Shown here piece by piece: positions 53,697 through 61,325 of a DNA stretch of 64,000 nucleotides. Each line of letters opens with the position of its first letter. The first letter of the stretch is position 1. Made by a program: the position numbers and the translations under genes. The notes beneath the pieces are model-generated. The model had not been told where the DNA came from and ran no database searches. It worked only from the letters and a program-made list of their open reading frames with translations. Source of the stretch: an uncultured Marinoscillum sp. (GTDB taxonomy: Bacteria > Bacteroidota > Bacteroidia > Cytophagales > MED-G16); NCBI GenBank assembly GCA_902633975.1, contig CACPHX010000005.1, forward strand, positions 17,481 to 81,480. The letters run 5' to 3'.

Positions 53697-55314
53697 CAGG
53701 CCACCCCTTAAACTGTTTTGCATTATTATCTCTAACATCCTGGTATCTAGGCCAACACTCAAATGTAACTTCTTTCTTTTTTTTGTTAAATTTTATTATT
53801 CCATATCCAGATCCGCTTGAGTCTGAATCTGGATTTGCATAGGCGTGCATAGTAATTTTATTATTGAACCCATCCAAGTATCTACCGTTCCAAGGCAAAA
53901 CTTTATTAGATTTTTTACCTGATTTTTCATTTTTTGGCCACCACCACCTGCTATAGTAATTATTAACAATTGCTGGAACAACAAAAGCCCATGGACCATC
54001 TTCAAATTTATCAATCCCGTGATGTATTACTGTTGCAAGATGTTGATCACCAGCAATATGAACAGCATTTGCTTCTTTTATTAGTTTTAATGCTTTATTT
54101 CTTCCTTTTTGAGGCCATCCATTAGAATCTAAATCTGCATGAAGCCTGTTTTCCTTACTACCGTGAAGGTGAGCCCCACCACAAAAACCAGTCTGAGAAA
54201 GAACTGCTTTCATAAAAGAACTATTTTGCTTTTTTCCCCACTCTCTTAGAAACTTGTGTTGTCTTTCTCCCAACAAAGTTAGACCATCTAAATCAATAGA
54301 TTTTGGATCGTAATTAGGATTGTTTATATGATCTGGTCTTGGGCCTTGTTTTGGTATTTTTCCGTTTGGTCCCGACTTGAATTTTCTATCCTCAATTATA
54401 GCAAAATCTACACCTCCATATTCAATATTGGTGTAATAAACTCCAATCCCTTGTTCAATTGGTGTGTCATCAAAAGGGTCAGGTAGATGACTAGTCTGAG
54501 CTCTTTCAACCATTTTGACATATTCATGATGATAAAAATAACCACCATCATTTCCAGCTGGTGAGGATGCGACTTTACCACTCTCTCCCCATAAATTTCC
54601 CTGACCAATATCATGATCATCAGGAATTGTTATACATGGTCTTTCACGAAATATTTCTCTGAATTGCATTCCAAATTTTAGCCATGCAGCAGTATGTTCT
54701 TTGTGATCATAGGACTGATCACCGGCAAAAAAGAGAATGTCAGGATCAATTTGATTTATATTATTTATGTATGCTTTTCTGTCACCTCTGTCTTTATTAC
54801 TGTTACATGAAAATGCAGCTAAAACTATATTTTCTTCTTCAATAGGGTTTTTCCTAATCAAACCAATAAACTCAGCTTTGGGTCCATGACTAAGTTTATA
54901 TTTTACATCTTTAGAATCGTCCCAGTCAGTAATTTTAAAGGTTGTAGACCAACCAATATCATTTATTTTATTGGTTTTTATTTTTTTCCATTTTCCATTT
55001 TTTTCTATCTTCAATGTAACATCTCTAGACTCATCTGGATAAAGAGGAAAGAGCTGTGCTGATAACTTAACTATTTTATTCGATAGTGTATAAATACCAA
55101 AAGCAATAACCTTTTCTCTTTCTACTTTTAAATCTATAATTTCATTTCCTGATCTATTCCACCAGTCATTCGTTGCTAAAATATCAAGATCTGAAAAGGG
55201 AGATTTTGTGAATTCTTTTTTTTGAGTGCTACTTGAAAATAAAGATGATGATGCAATTGCTGCACTAGATAATGATGTCTTTTTTATAAAACTTCTTCTA
55301 TTAAGTTTTTTCAT
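53677..55314 (-). CDS. PhoD-type alkaline phosphatase/phosphodiesterase, exported
   Basis: A 545-residue metallophosphoesterase of the PhoD family. It has a twin-arginine-like leader (LNRRSFIKKTSLSSAAIASSS), as expected for PhoD, which is exported folded with metals. The catalytic part shows FFAGDQSYDHKEHTAAW (about 195-211), TIPDDHDIGQGNLWG (about 234-248), VLSQTGFCGG and HIAGDQHLATVIHHG (about 411-425), supplying the metal-binding Asp/His set. It should release phosphate from phosphodiesters or monoesters in the periplasm. The leader resembles that of the GH109-type protein closely. Confidence 0.9.
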   Translation of the reverse strand: MKKLNRRSFIKKTSLSSAAIASSSLFSSSTQKKEFTKSPFSDLDILATNDWWNRSGNEIIDLKVEREKVIAFGIYTLSNKIVKLSAQLFPLYPDESRDVTLKIEKNGKWKKIKTNKINDIGWSTTFKITDWDDSKDVKYKLSHGPKAEFIGLIRKNPIEEENIVLAAFSCNSNKDRGDRKAYINNINQIDPDILFFAGDQSYDHKEHTAAWLKFGMQFREIFRERPCITIPDDHDIGQGNLWGESGKVASSPAGNDGGYFYHHEYVKMVERAQTSHLPDPFDDTPIEQGIGVYYTNIEYGGVDFAIIEDRKFKSGPNGKIPKQGPRPDHINNPNYDPKSIDLDGLTLLGERQHKFLREWGKKQNSSFMKAVLSQTGFCGGAHLHGSKENRLHADLDSNGWPQKGRNKALKLIKEANAVHIAGDQHLATVIHHGIDKFEDGPWAFVVPAIVNNYYSRWWWPKNEKSGKKSNKVLPWNGRYLDGFNNKITMHAYANPDSDSSGSGYGIIKFNKKKKEVTFECWPRYQDVRDNNAKQFKGWPVTVSLG

Positions 55315-55376
55315 AATTTTTTAATTATATTTTGACTTTCACATAATTATTTTAAGATATTAAAAAAATATAATAT

Positions 55377-56072
55377 ATGATTAAAAATTCTTTTAAAGGG
55401 GTCATTTTTTTATTTATGACATTTTCATTAAATCAAATCTATAGTCAGTCTTGTGATAATTATGTATTATATGGAGAGACCAAAATATGTTTACCTCAAA
55501 TAAATAATATGATAGAATGTTATTCAAATAAGGACGTGAAAATTTGGTCAGATCAATTTAAAGGTACTGCAGATGAAGAAATTTTAGGAATTTATTTAAG
55601 AGAAAATGATTATGAGAATTTTTATGTTTCATTGTTAAGTGGTATTGATCAATATATAAAAATTTATTCTACAAAAACTTTTGAAAATATTGATTTTGAT
55701 AAGGAGTTATTTCAATTAACCTCAAATCAAATAATTGAACTTTTCAGCAAGCAATACAACAGAATTGAAGGAAAGATGAATGAAAGAGTTGATGAAATTA
55801 CTAATGGAGAAATAAAAATGGATAAACCTTTTTTCTTAGAAGAGTATGATCTAGATGAAAATATTAAGACAATAGTTACCCTTGTAAACTTTGTATCTCA
55901 AAACCCTGATTATGATAATATAACCCTTATAACTCTTTTGAATGTTGCTCTAATAAAAAATAAAATGGTTTTTTTCGCTTATTATTATTCTTATGATGAT
56001 TCTGAGTCAATTAAAAAAGCAAAATCTGAAAATAATATTTTTGGGTTAAAATTTCTATATGATAATTTCTGA
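55377..56072 (+). CDS. Exported protein of unknown function
   Basis: A 231-residue protein with a signal peptide (about 1-24, NQIYSQ). I do not recognise the family. The mature part has two early Cys (QSCDNYVLYGETKICLP), which may form a disulfide, then a mixed helical domain rich in Asp, Glu, Tyr and Phe with no catalytic motif I can name. It begins the long same-strand run leading to the vWA/PP2C/kinase genes, with 81 bases before the first tagged small protein. It lacks the Y-G-Y tag and is exported, so it may be an outside component of that system or simply a neighbour. Confidence 0.65.
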   Translation: MIKNSFKGVIFLFMTFSLNQIYSQSCDNYVLYGETKICLPQINNMIECYSNKDVKIWSDQFKGTADEEILGIYLRENDYENFYVSLLSGIDQYIKIYSTKTFENIDFDKELFQLTSNQIIELFSKQYNRIEGKMNERVDEITNGEIKMDKPFFLEEYDLDENIKTIVTLVNFVSQNPDYDNITLITLLNVALIKNKMVFFAYYYSYDDSESIKKAKSENNIFGLKFLYDNF

Positions 56073-56120
56073 TTGAAATTTAGGATTAAAATAATACTTT
56101 TATATGATAATTATTTTTTC

Positions 56121-56222
56121 TAGGTTTAGATTTTAAATAAAATCTAAATAATAATGGCAGAGAAAAAGAAATACAAACAAGGTCCAAAGTACGATAAGGC
56201 ACCTACTATAAAACCATTAAAA
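56121..56222 (+). repeat. 102-base duplicated block, copy 1 (leader plus gene start)
   Basis: This block and 56554-56655 are almost the same and align without gaps at an offset of 433 bases. Each holds about 33 bases of leader with a palindrome, the ATG, and about 23 codons of the tagged N-terminus. The genes diverge completely after it. This points to a recent local duplication or recombination of the expression-and-tag cassette onto a different protein body. Confidence 0.85.
56125..56148. promoter_or_regulatory. Palindrome in the leader of small protein 1
   Basis: TTTAGATTTT and AAAATCTAAA form perfect ten-base arms around AAAT, ending five bases before the ATG. It is too close to the start for an ordinary upstream operator, so an RNA hairpin affecting translation or a repressor site is possible. 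The same palindrome is found before the next tagged gene (56558-56581). Confidence 0.5.
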
Positions 56223-56501
56223 TCAAACAAGAAGAAAAATCTCTTCTCAAAAGAGAATTTGATAATAATATTATTATTGGTTTCAATATCGCACAATTTT
56301 TATCTTCAAATACTTACTTCAGAAGCATCTAGAAATGCTTCAGACGCATCTGATTTTGCTAGAAGTGCAATGAATAATGCTGAAGAAGCATATAGCGCTG
56401 CTTCAGATGCATCTGATTATGCTAGAAGAGCAAATAATAATGCTTCAGAAGCAAGGGATAACTCTTTTGCTTATAACTGTAATTATTGTCCAAATTATTG
56501 A
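56154..56501 (+). CDS. Small tagged membrane protein 1 with Ala-rich repeats
   Basis: A 115-residue bitopic protein of no known family. The N-terminus MAEKKKYKQGPKYDKAPT holds the shared tag (Y7, G10, Y13, P17), followed by a Lys-rich stretch, a membrane helix (about 36-54), and an Ala/Ser/Asp/Asn-rich segment (about 57-105). The segment contains two 21-residue repeats beginning ASDASDFAR and ASDASDYAR, likely a long helix or coiled coil. By the positive-inside rule the tag is cytoplasmic and the repeat is outside. It ends with CNYCPNY, whose two Cys may be oxidised. The repeat resembles the Ala-rich pattern of outer-membrane lipoproteins only in composition. Confidence 0.75.
   Translation: MAEKKKYKQGPKYDKAPTIKPLKSNKKKNLFSKENLIIILLLVSISHNFYLQILTSEASRNASDASDFARSAMNNAEEAYSAASDASDYARRANNNASEARDNSFAYNCNYCPNY
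56337..56453 (+). repeat. Tandem imperfect 54-base repeat within small protein 1
   Basis: Two copies (56337-56390 and 56400-56453) start 63 bases apart, each beginning GCTTCAGA and ending GAAGCA. They encode the Ala-rich 21-residue repeats, and third-base changes are few, so the duplication looks fairly young. Confidence 0.8.
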
Positions 56502-56553
56502 AATAATTATTAGAGGATTAATTTCTTATTTTTGATATATCAAATCTTGTTTG

Positions 56554-56655
56554 TAGGTTTAGATTTTAAATAAAATCTAAATAAAAATGGCAGAGAAAAA
56601 GAAATATAATCAAGGTCCGAAGTACGATAAGGCACCAACAGTTAAACCATTAAAA
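56554..56655 (+). repeat. 102-base duplicated block, copy 2
   Basis: Second copy of the leader-plus-tag cassette at 56121-56222, including ATG 56587 and the first 23 codons of the next gene. It differs at a handful of bases and has no gaps. Confidence 0.85.
56558..56581. promoter_or_regulatory. Palindrome in the leader of small protein 2
   Basis: Same ten-base-arm palindrome (TTTAGATTTT-AAAT-AAAATCTAAA), five bases before the ATG at 56587. Upstream, TATTTTTG at 56527-56534 fits the Bacteroidota -7 pattern, but the nearest TTG is 26 bases before it, a longer than usual spacing. Confidence 0.5.
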
Positions 56656-56979
56656 CGAATAGCAGACACATCAAATAAAGAAGACAATTTTATCAAAGTT
56701 TTGTTGTTTTTTATAGCAGTGGGTATTTGGGGAATATTTGCTCAGAATATGGGACTTATTCCAGTTCCAAATGATGATTATACACAGAAGGTAAGGGTCG
56801 TGAACACAGTAGATGTTGATGGAAGTGTAAGTGTTGATGGTGGAAGTGTTAGGGTTAGTGGTGGATATGTTACAACTGAGGTAGATGGTACTGTTGATAT
56901 TAATATTTCAGAAGTAAACGGATATAATACAAAATCATATAGCAGCGGTCTTCTAGGAGTTTATAATCTTGGGAATTAA
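56587..56979 (+). CDS. Small tagged membrane protein 2 with beta-rich outer part
   Basis: A 130-residue bitopic protein of no known family. The first 23 residues nearly equal those of the previous gene (tag Y7, G10, Y13, P17). A membrane helix spans about 35-52. The outer part is made of alternating Val/Asp/Gly strands (TVDVDGSVSVDGGSVRVSGG, about 74-93), which suggests a small beta-helix or stacked strands. The pairing of an identical tag with an unrelated outer body supports a modular design. The tag is predicted cytoplasmic. Confidence 0.72.
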   Translation: MAEKKKYNQGPKYDKAPTVKPLKRIADTSNKEDNFIKVLLFFIAVGIWGIFAQNMGLIPVPNDDYTQKVRVVNTVDVDGSVSVDGGSVRVSGGYVTTEVDGTVDINISEVNGYNTKSYSSGLLGVYNLGN

Positions 56980-56994
56980 TATATATTTGTAAGA

Positions 56995-57198
56995 ATGGGT
57001 ATAAAAAGTGCAGCACGATTTGTAATCATTAGTTCAGTACTTTGGCTAATAGGTGATTTCTATTGGATTACTAGATCTATTGTGGAAGATTACTACACTG
57101 CTCTCAATCTTATAGTTCAGATAATGATGGTTTTTCTTCCTATATCACTAATTATTTTGTGTAATAGTCTCATAGATATTTTTAAAAGAGATTATTAG
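56995..57198 (+). CDS. Small two-helix membrane protein without the tag
   Basis: A 67-residue protein with two membrane helices (about 8-26 and 38-58) separated by a short acidic turn (RSIVEDYYTAL). The N-terminus MGIKSAARFV lacks the Y-G-Y tag, the only membrane protein in the run that does so. No family is recognised. It fits the operon tightly: fifteen bases after the previous stop and two before the next ATG. It is probably real on spacing and composition, but short. Confidence 0.6.
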   Translation: MGIKSAARFVIISSVLWLIGDFYWITRSIVEDYYTALNLIVQIMMVFLPISLIILCNSLIDIFKRDY

Positions 57199-57200
57199 TT

Positions 57201-57569
57201 ATGGATAAACAAAAATCGTATGATAGTGGACCTCAGTATGATAGGAGACCACAGCTAAAATCAAAGAAATTTAAAACACAACCTAGCTGGATAATAATCT
57301 CTGGAAATTTTATAAAAAAGCATAGCACTAGAGTTGTTTTCTATTTATTATTATTTATTTCTTTAAATATATTTATGTACAGTGATTACAGAGATAGAAA
57401 TGATTATGATTATGGATTACATCATATTTTTCTTGGAGAAAATAATGGGAGATTTTTTTATGATAATAATTCCTTTTTTAGGCATTTTACAACAATTCCC
57501 CTGACATTCCTTTTTATTTTTTTTAGAGAATTTTATTTCAGAAAAAATAAGTTTGAAGTCAATGAATAA
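57201..57569 (+). CDS. Small tagged membrane protein 3
   Basis: A 122-residue membrane protein of no known family. The N-terminus MDKQKSYDSGPQYDRRPQ repeats the tag at the same residue numbers as small proteins 1 and 2 (Y7, G10, Y13, P17), although the DNA is diverged. Hydrophobic segments are at about 45-60 and 97-109. The loop between is rich in Asp, Asn, Tyr and His (DYRDRNDYDYGLHH). With two helices both ends would be cytoplasmic. The next gene begins within its last codons. Confidence 0.68.
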   Translation: MDKQKSYDSGPQYDRRPQLKSKKFKTQPSWIIISGNFIKKHSTRVVFYLLLFISLNIFMYSDYRDRNDYDYGLHHIFLGENNGRFFYDNNSFFRHFTTIPLTFLFIFFREFYFRKNKFEVNE

Positions 57570-57888
57570 AGAAAAAAAATATGTGAGTGGTCCTGAATAC
57601 GACCGAGCTCCTACTAAAAAAAATTATAACAAAAAAAATAAAAGACTAATCTCTATGTTTATAAATACATTATCCTTTGGATATTGCAAAGTTAAATGGA
57701 AAAGACTTTTTAGAACTATATGGATTATATATATACTGGTATTACTACCAATACTGATTGATGAGAGTAATTGGATAGAATTAATTGATTGGGAAGGTCC
57801 TCTTATAATCTTGATAATTATACCCGCATCTATTCCTTTTTTTCTAATTAGTTATGTTCTTCAACCCTTCATGATTGATATGGATTGA
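57562..57888 (+). CDS. Small tagged membrane protein 4
   Basis: A 108-residue membrane protein of no known family. I take ATG 57562, which overlaps the previous gene by eight bases and places the tag exactly as in the others: MNKEKKYVSGPEYDRAPT, with Y7, G10, Y13, P17 and T18. The TTG three codons upstream would break that register. A Lys-rich linker is followed by two hydrophobic stretches at about 52-66 and 80-101. The end LQPFMIDMD is acidic. Confidence 0.7.
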   Translation: MNKEKKYVSGPEYDRAPTKKNYNKKNKRLISMFINTLSFGYCKVKWKRLFRTIWIIYILVLLPILIDESNWIELIDWEGPLIILIIIPASIPFFLISYVLQPFMIDMD

Positions 57889-57936
57889 ATTACTATAAAT
57901 AATAAACATTTTTGTATTTTTAATTAGAATTAACTT

Positions 57937-58956
57937 ATGAATTACCAAAGTGGAAAAATGTACAAAGGAGACTCTATGTATGAAAAACATAGAATGCTTC
58001 AAGATAAAAGGAAATCAGATAAAAATAGAATATTAATTATTTTAGGATTTTTAATGGTTGCCACTATAATATCGGGTTTAGCTTATTTTCTTTATGATAT
58101 GAATAGATACCACATCAGTGAGCTTGTCGTTGGAGATGATATTAGAACTAGATTTGATATGAAACCAATAAATGGATATGTGTACGATGACAACGGAGAT
58201 TGGGGTGAGTACATTGACGGAAAACCAAGTGGTAAAATTGTAAAGTATAATGAGTTTGGAAATATTATATATGAACAAATTTTTTCTCAAGGAGAGCCGA
58301 ATGGAATAAAAAAACAGTGGTGCTCAAATGGTCAGTTAAGCCATAAATCTTTATATAATAAAGGAGATAAAAATGGATTGTCCCAGTCGTGGTTTTGTGA
58401 TGGCATGAAAATGGATAGTGTTAATTATATTAATAATATGAAAGAGGGGGTAGAAAAAGTGTGGTATAATTCAGGTATTCTAAAAAGCAAAAAGAGATTT
58501 CTAGGAAATGTTCTTAAAGAAAGGTGGGAATGGAGTGAAAATTCAGATCCACTATTCATACCATACGATGAAAAGAAAGTTATCAAATACCTTCAGGATA
58601 CTTTAATCTCAAAACATCCATTAGAAGGTTTATACACCACTTCTGTCTATAAACTAGGTATAATAAATATTAATGAATATGATCAACTTTTAGTAGTAAA
58701 TATAAAGGACACAAAGAACCAAGGAAATGAGTCACAATGGTTTAGCATAGGTGAGATTAAGGGCTGGATAAATCCAAGGTTCTCAACTGATAATAGATTA
58801 GAATTAAGATGGATTAATGCCGATAAAACAATATCATCTTATAATGCAAGATTTTACCCTCAGTCAAGAAATCTTTATGTTGTTTTAAATGATAGAAATA
58901 CTGAAAGAACCTCTGATGATATTACCATGATTTTAGAGTTTCAAGAGATATATTAA
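57937..58956 (+). CDS. Tagged membrane protein with MORN_2 (YwqK-like) repeats
   Basis: A 339-residue bitopic protein. It begins MNYQSGKMYKGDS, a shifted form of the tag (Y3, G6, Y9). A membrane helix spans about 32-53. The outer part has three or four MORN_2-type repeats at about 85-190: DGKPSGKIVKYNEFGN, QGEPNGIKKQWCSNGQL, KGDKNGLSQSWFCDGM and NMKEGVEKVWYNSGIL. Such repeats occur in YwqK-type proteins and in exported Bacteroidota proteins. The last ~120 residues are beta-rich and of unknown family. The next gene ATG follows its TAA directly. Confidence 0.78.
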   Translation: MNYQSGKMYKGDSMYEKHRMLQDKRKSDKNRILIILGFLMVATIISGLAYFLYDMNRYHISELVVGDDIRTRFDMKPINGYVYDDNGDWGEYIDGKPSGKIVKYNEFGNIIYEQIFSQGEPNGIKKQWCSNGQLSHKSLYNKGDKNGLSQSWFCDGMKMDSVNYINNMKEGVEKVWYNSGILKSKKRFLGNVLKERWEWSENSDPLFIPYDEKKVIKYLQDTLISKHPLEGLYTTSVYKLGIININEYDQLLVVNIKDTKNQGNESQWFSIGEIKGWINPRFSTDNRLELRWINADKTISSYNARFYPQSRNLYVVLNDRNTERTSDDITMILEFQEIY

Positions 58957-59970
58957 ATGAAAAATATTAGGATTTTAGCATTAACATTTATTTTTTTTTT
59001 TAAATTCCAAGATACCTACTGTCAAGAAGATTGGACTGATTTAGCTTCAAAGGTACTTAAATCTACAGTTTATGTAGAAGCTGGGAACGCAACTGGATCT
59101 GGCTTTAGAATTTCGGATAATCTTATTATTACAAATTGGCATGTAATTGAGGGGAGTCAAAACAATATAAAAATTTCAAATATTAATTCACAAAATAAAT
59201 TTTCTGTTGAATTATTAAAATATAGTATTAAAAATGATATTGCTATCCTAAAAATTTCTAATCAGCATAAGAGATTCTTCAAAGAAAAACTTACTCTTAA
59301 TGTAAGTTTACCAGAAATCGGAACCAAAGTATTTGCTTGTGGTAATCCTCGTGGTCTTCAGGGCACTTTCTCTGATGGTCTTGTAAGTGCAATTCAGTCT
59401 CCTAATCAATCGGATTTACCAAATAAATTTATACAAATAACAGCACCCATTGCTCCAGGAAGTTCAGGTGGTCCGTTGGTTAATTCTAAAGGTGAGGTTT
59501 TAGGTGTAAATACTATGGTTTTCGATGGTGTTGGAAATATTGGTTTTGCTGTCCCCTCAGAATTTATAAGAGTAATTATTCCCTCGGATTCAAGATTCAA
59601 CGATTTTGTTACTGATGGCGATAATTCTCCAACCGATTTTAAATTAGACAAAGAAGAGATTATTGAATATGATATTTCACGAACTGAAGATAACGATATA
59701 TTATTCAATATTTTTGTTGTCTTTTGTTTACTAGGTTTTCTTTTTATGTTTTTTTATTTAAAAGGTGAGAATAAATTTAATTTTTCAGGTATTATGATCA
59801 AAAAAAGAAAAATAAATAAATACACATCCACAAAAGCAATTACAAGAATCCCACCAAGAAAAATTACAAAATCTATTGATGTACCAAAGGTAAAAAATCC
59901 AAGAAGATCGTTAAAAGGAACATCTGAAAAAACAAATAGGAATTATGACAAAGGAAATTTATACAATTAG
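58957..59970 (+). CDS. Membrane-anchored trypsin-like serine protease with tagged tail
   Basis: A 337-residue S1C/HtrA-like protease. A signal peptide or signal anchor covers about 1-22. The triad is H62 in ITNWHVIEGS, D94 in IKNDIAILKI and S170 in IAPGSSGGPLVN, and GNPRGLQGTFSDGLVSA is the typical activation-loop strand. It has no PDZ domain. After a linker comes a membrane helix (about 249-269) and a ~65-residue basic tail ending NRNYDKGNLYN, the shared tag in C-terminal form (Y330, G333, Y336). If the signal is cleaved, the protease faces the periplasm and the tail the cytoplasm. Such a layout suits transmembrane signalling. Confidence 0.87.
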   Translation: MKNIRILALTFIFFFKFQDTYCQEDWTDLASKVLKSTVYVEAGNATGSGFRISDNLIITNWHVIEGSQNNIKISNINSQNKFSVELLKYSIKNDIAILKISNQHKRFFKEKLTLNVSLPEIGTKVFACGNPRGLQGTFSDGLVSAIQSPNQSDLPNKFIQITAPIAPGSSGGPLVNSKGEVLGVNTMVFDGVGNIGFAVPSEFIRVIIPSDSRFNDFVTDGDNSPTDFKLDKEEIIEYDISRTEDNDILFNIFVVFCLLGFLFMFFYLKGENKFNFSGIMIKKRKINKYTSTKAITRIPPRKITKSIDVPKVKNPRRSLKGTSEKTNRNYDKGNLYN

Positions 59971-59999
59971 ATATTTTTTTTATATTTAAAAAAAAAATT

Positions 60000-60482
60000 A
60001 TGTTCAAAAATATTTTTATAATTGATGGAAGAATAAGAAGGACAGAGTTTGGCGTGACCTATATAATTTTATTCTTATTAACAATTTTTATTTCTGTATC
60101 CACTCAAGAATCTCCAATATTTGGGTTATTTTATATTCCATTATACTGGGTTCAAATTACTCAATCAGCAAAAAGATGTCATGATTTAAATAATTCTGGA
60201 TGGTTTCAGTTAATTCCTATCTATAACCCATTTTGGTTAATATTTGCTGAGGGTACAATTGGTCCTAATAGGTTTGGTAATGATCCCAAGGAATATAGAA
60301 GAACCTACAGAAAAAACATTTCTGAAGATCAGTCATATATATCACAGAAAAATTATAGAAAGAAAAATGTAGTCCCCAATAAAAAGAATTATGATGGTGG
60401 TTATGATGGTGGGCACAACAAATCCTCTATAGATCAGACTAAAAATAAAGACAAGAGGTATGGGGGAAATTTATATAATTAA
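60000..60482 (+). CDS. DUF805 membrane protein with tagged tail
   Basis: A 160-residue DUF805 protein. The domain is seen in IDGRIRRTEFGVTYII (about 9-24), three or four hydrophobic segments, QSAKRCHDLNNSGWFQLIPIYN (about 58-79) and GTIGPNRFGNDP. A ~65-residue hydrophilic Lys/Tyr/Gly-rich tail follows, with NYDGGYDGGHN near 129-139, ending DKRYGGNLYN. The last residues are a one-residue-shorter form of the tag (Y154, G156, Y159), and NLYN matches the protease ending exactly. DUF805 function is unknown to me, but it is often found in signalling gene sets. Confidence 0.85.
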   Translation: MFKNIFIIDGRIRRTEFGVTYIILFLLTIFISVSTQESPIFGLFYIPLYWVQITQSAKRCHDLNNSGWFQLIPIYNPFWLIFAEGTIGPNRFGNDPKEYRRTYRKNISEDQSYISQKNYRKKNVVPNKKNYDGGYDGGHNKSSIDQTKNKDKRYGGNLYN

Positions 60483-60494
60483 AAATTGTTATTT

Positions 60495-61322
60495 ATGAAT
60501 GAATTTGATTTATCAAAAGTACAAATCAATAGTAGTAATCCATGTTTAATAGTTTTTATGGTAGACCAAAGTGGATCCATGGATTTAAATTATGGTGGTA
60601 ATAATACAATCAGAAAAAAAGATCATCTAGCTAACTCCATAAATCAGACAATTTATGAAATTGGTTTAAGATCAATTTCTGGAGGTGGAGACCTTAAAAA
60701 TAGATTTGAAGTTGCTGTTATTGGTTATGGAAGAGATAATGATGTATATTCAGCTTTTGAAGGAAATCTATCGGGAAGATGGGTGGTTTCAATTAAAGAA
60801 TTATTTGATAATCCTGTAAGTTATATTGATGACATTCCTATTTGGATTTCACCAAATGCATATACTGCAACCCCAATGGTAAAAGCTTTTCAAAATGTCC
60901 ATGCATTAACTCAAGATTGGATTAATTTTAAAAATGCAAATGTGAATCATTTAAACTGTCATCCTCCTATTATTATAAATGTAACTGATGGAGAGCCTAC
61001 GGATTCAGACCCAAATTTTAGAGATTTATTTGAGATAACTGATGAAATTAAAAATTTAGGAACAAATTTTGGAAATAATTTAATTTTTAACTGTCACATT
61101 TCTGAAATTGCTTCAGACCCAATAGTATTTCCTTCTAATGATCCAAAGTTGGATTTATATTCAAGTGTTATGTTTGATCTTTCATGTAGTCTTACGCCAA
61201 AAATGGTTGATATTGCTGTAGCAAGAGGGTATAATATTAATAATAAATCAAAGGGTTTTATATATAATGCTGGAACGAGAGAACTTGTAGATTTTTTAAA
61301 TATTGGAAGTTCCCCAGCCTGA
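60495..61322 (+). CDS. von Willebrand factor A domain protein (TerY-like)
   Basis: A 275-residue cytoplasmic vWA protein. ATG 60495 is preferred to the TTG three codons before. The metal-ion-dependent adhesion site is complete: DxSxS in FMVDQSGSMD (D24, S26, S28), a Thr in AYTATPM, and Asp in NVTDGEPTDSD. No zinc-ribbon or membrane helix is seen. Its position just ahead of PP2C and kinase genes matches the TerY-type triads proposed for tellurite-resistance-linked stress systems. In this locus it may act as the adaptor that binds the Y-G-Y tags through its metal site. That partner is my inference. Confidence 0.87.
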   Translation: MNEFDLSKVQINSSNPCLIVFMVDQSGSMDLNYGGNNTIRKKDHLANSINQTIYEIGLRSISGGGDLKNRFEVAVIGYGRDNDVYSAFEGNLSGRWVVSIKELFDNPVSYIDDIPIWISPNAYTATPMVKAFQNVHALTQDWINFKNANVNHLNCHPPIIINVTDGEPTDSDPNFRDLFEITDEIKNLGTNFGNNLIFNCHISEIASDPIVFPSNDPKLDLYSSVMFDLSCSLTPKMVDIAVARGYNINNKSKGFIYNAGTRELVDFLNIGSSPA

Positions 61323-61325
61323 TAA

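Noticed and set aside
56337..56453. CRISPR-like direct repeat
   Set aside because: Only two copies, in frame within a coding region, without unique spacers of regular length.
57937..58956. Toxin-antitoxin module from YwqK-like repeats
   Set aside because: No toxin partner lies nearby; MORN_2 repeats are widespread in exported Bacteroidota proteins.
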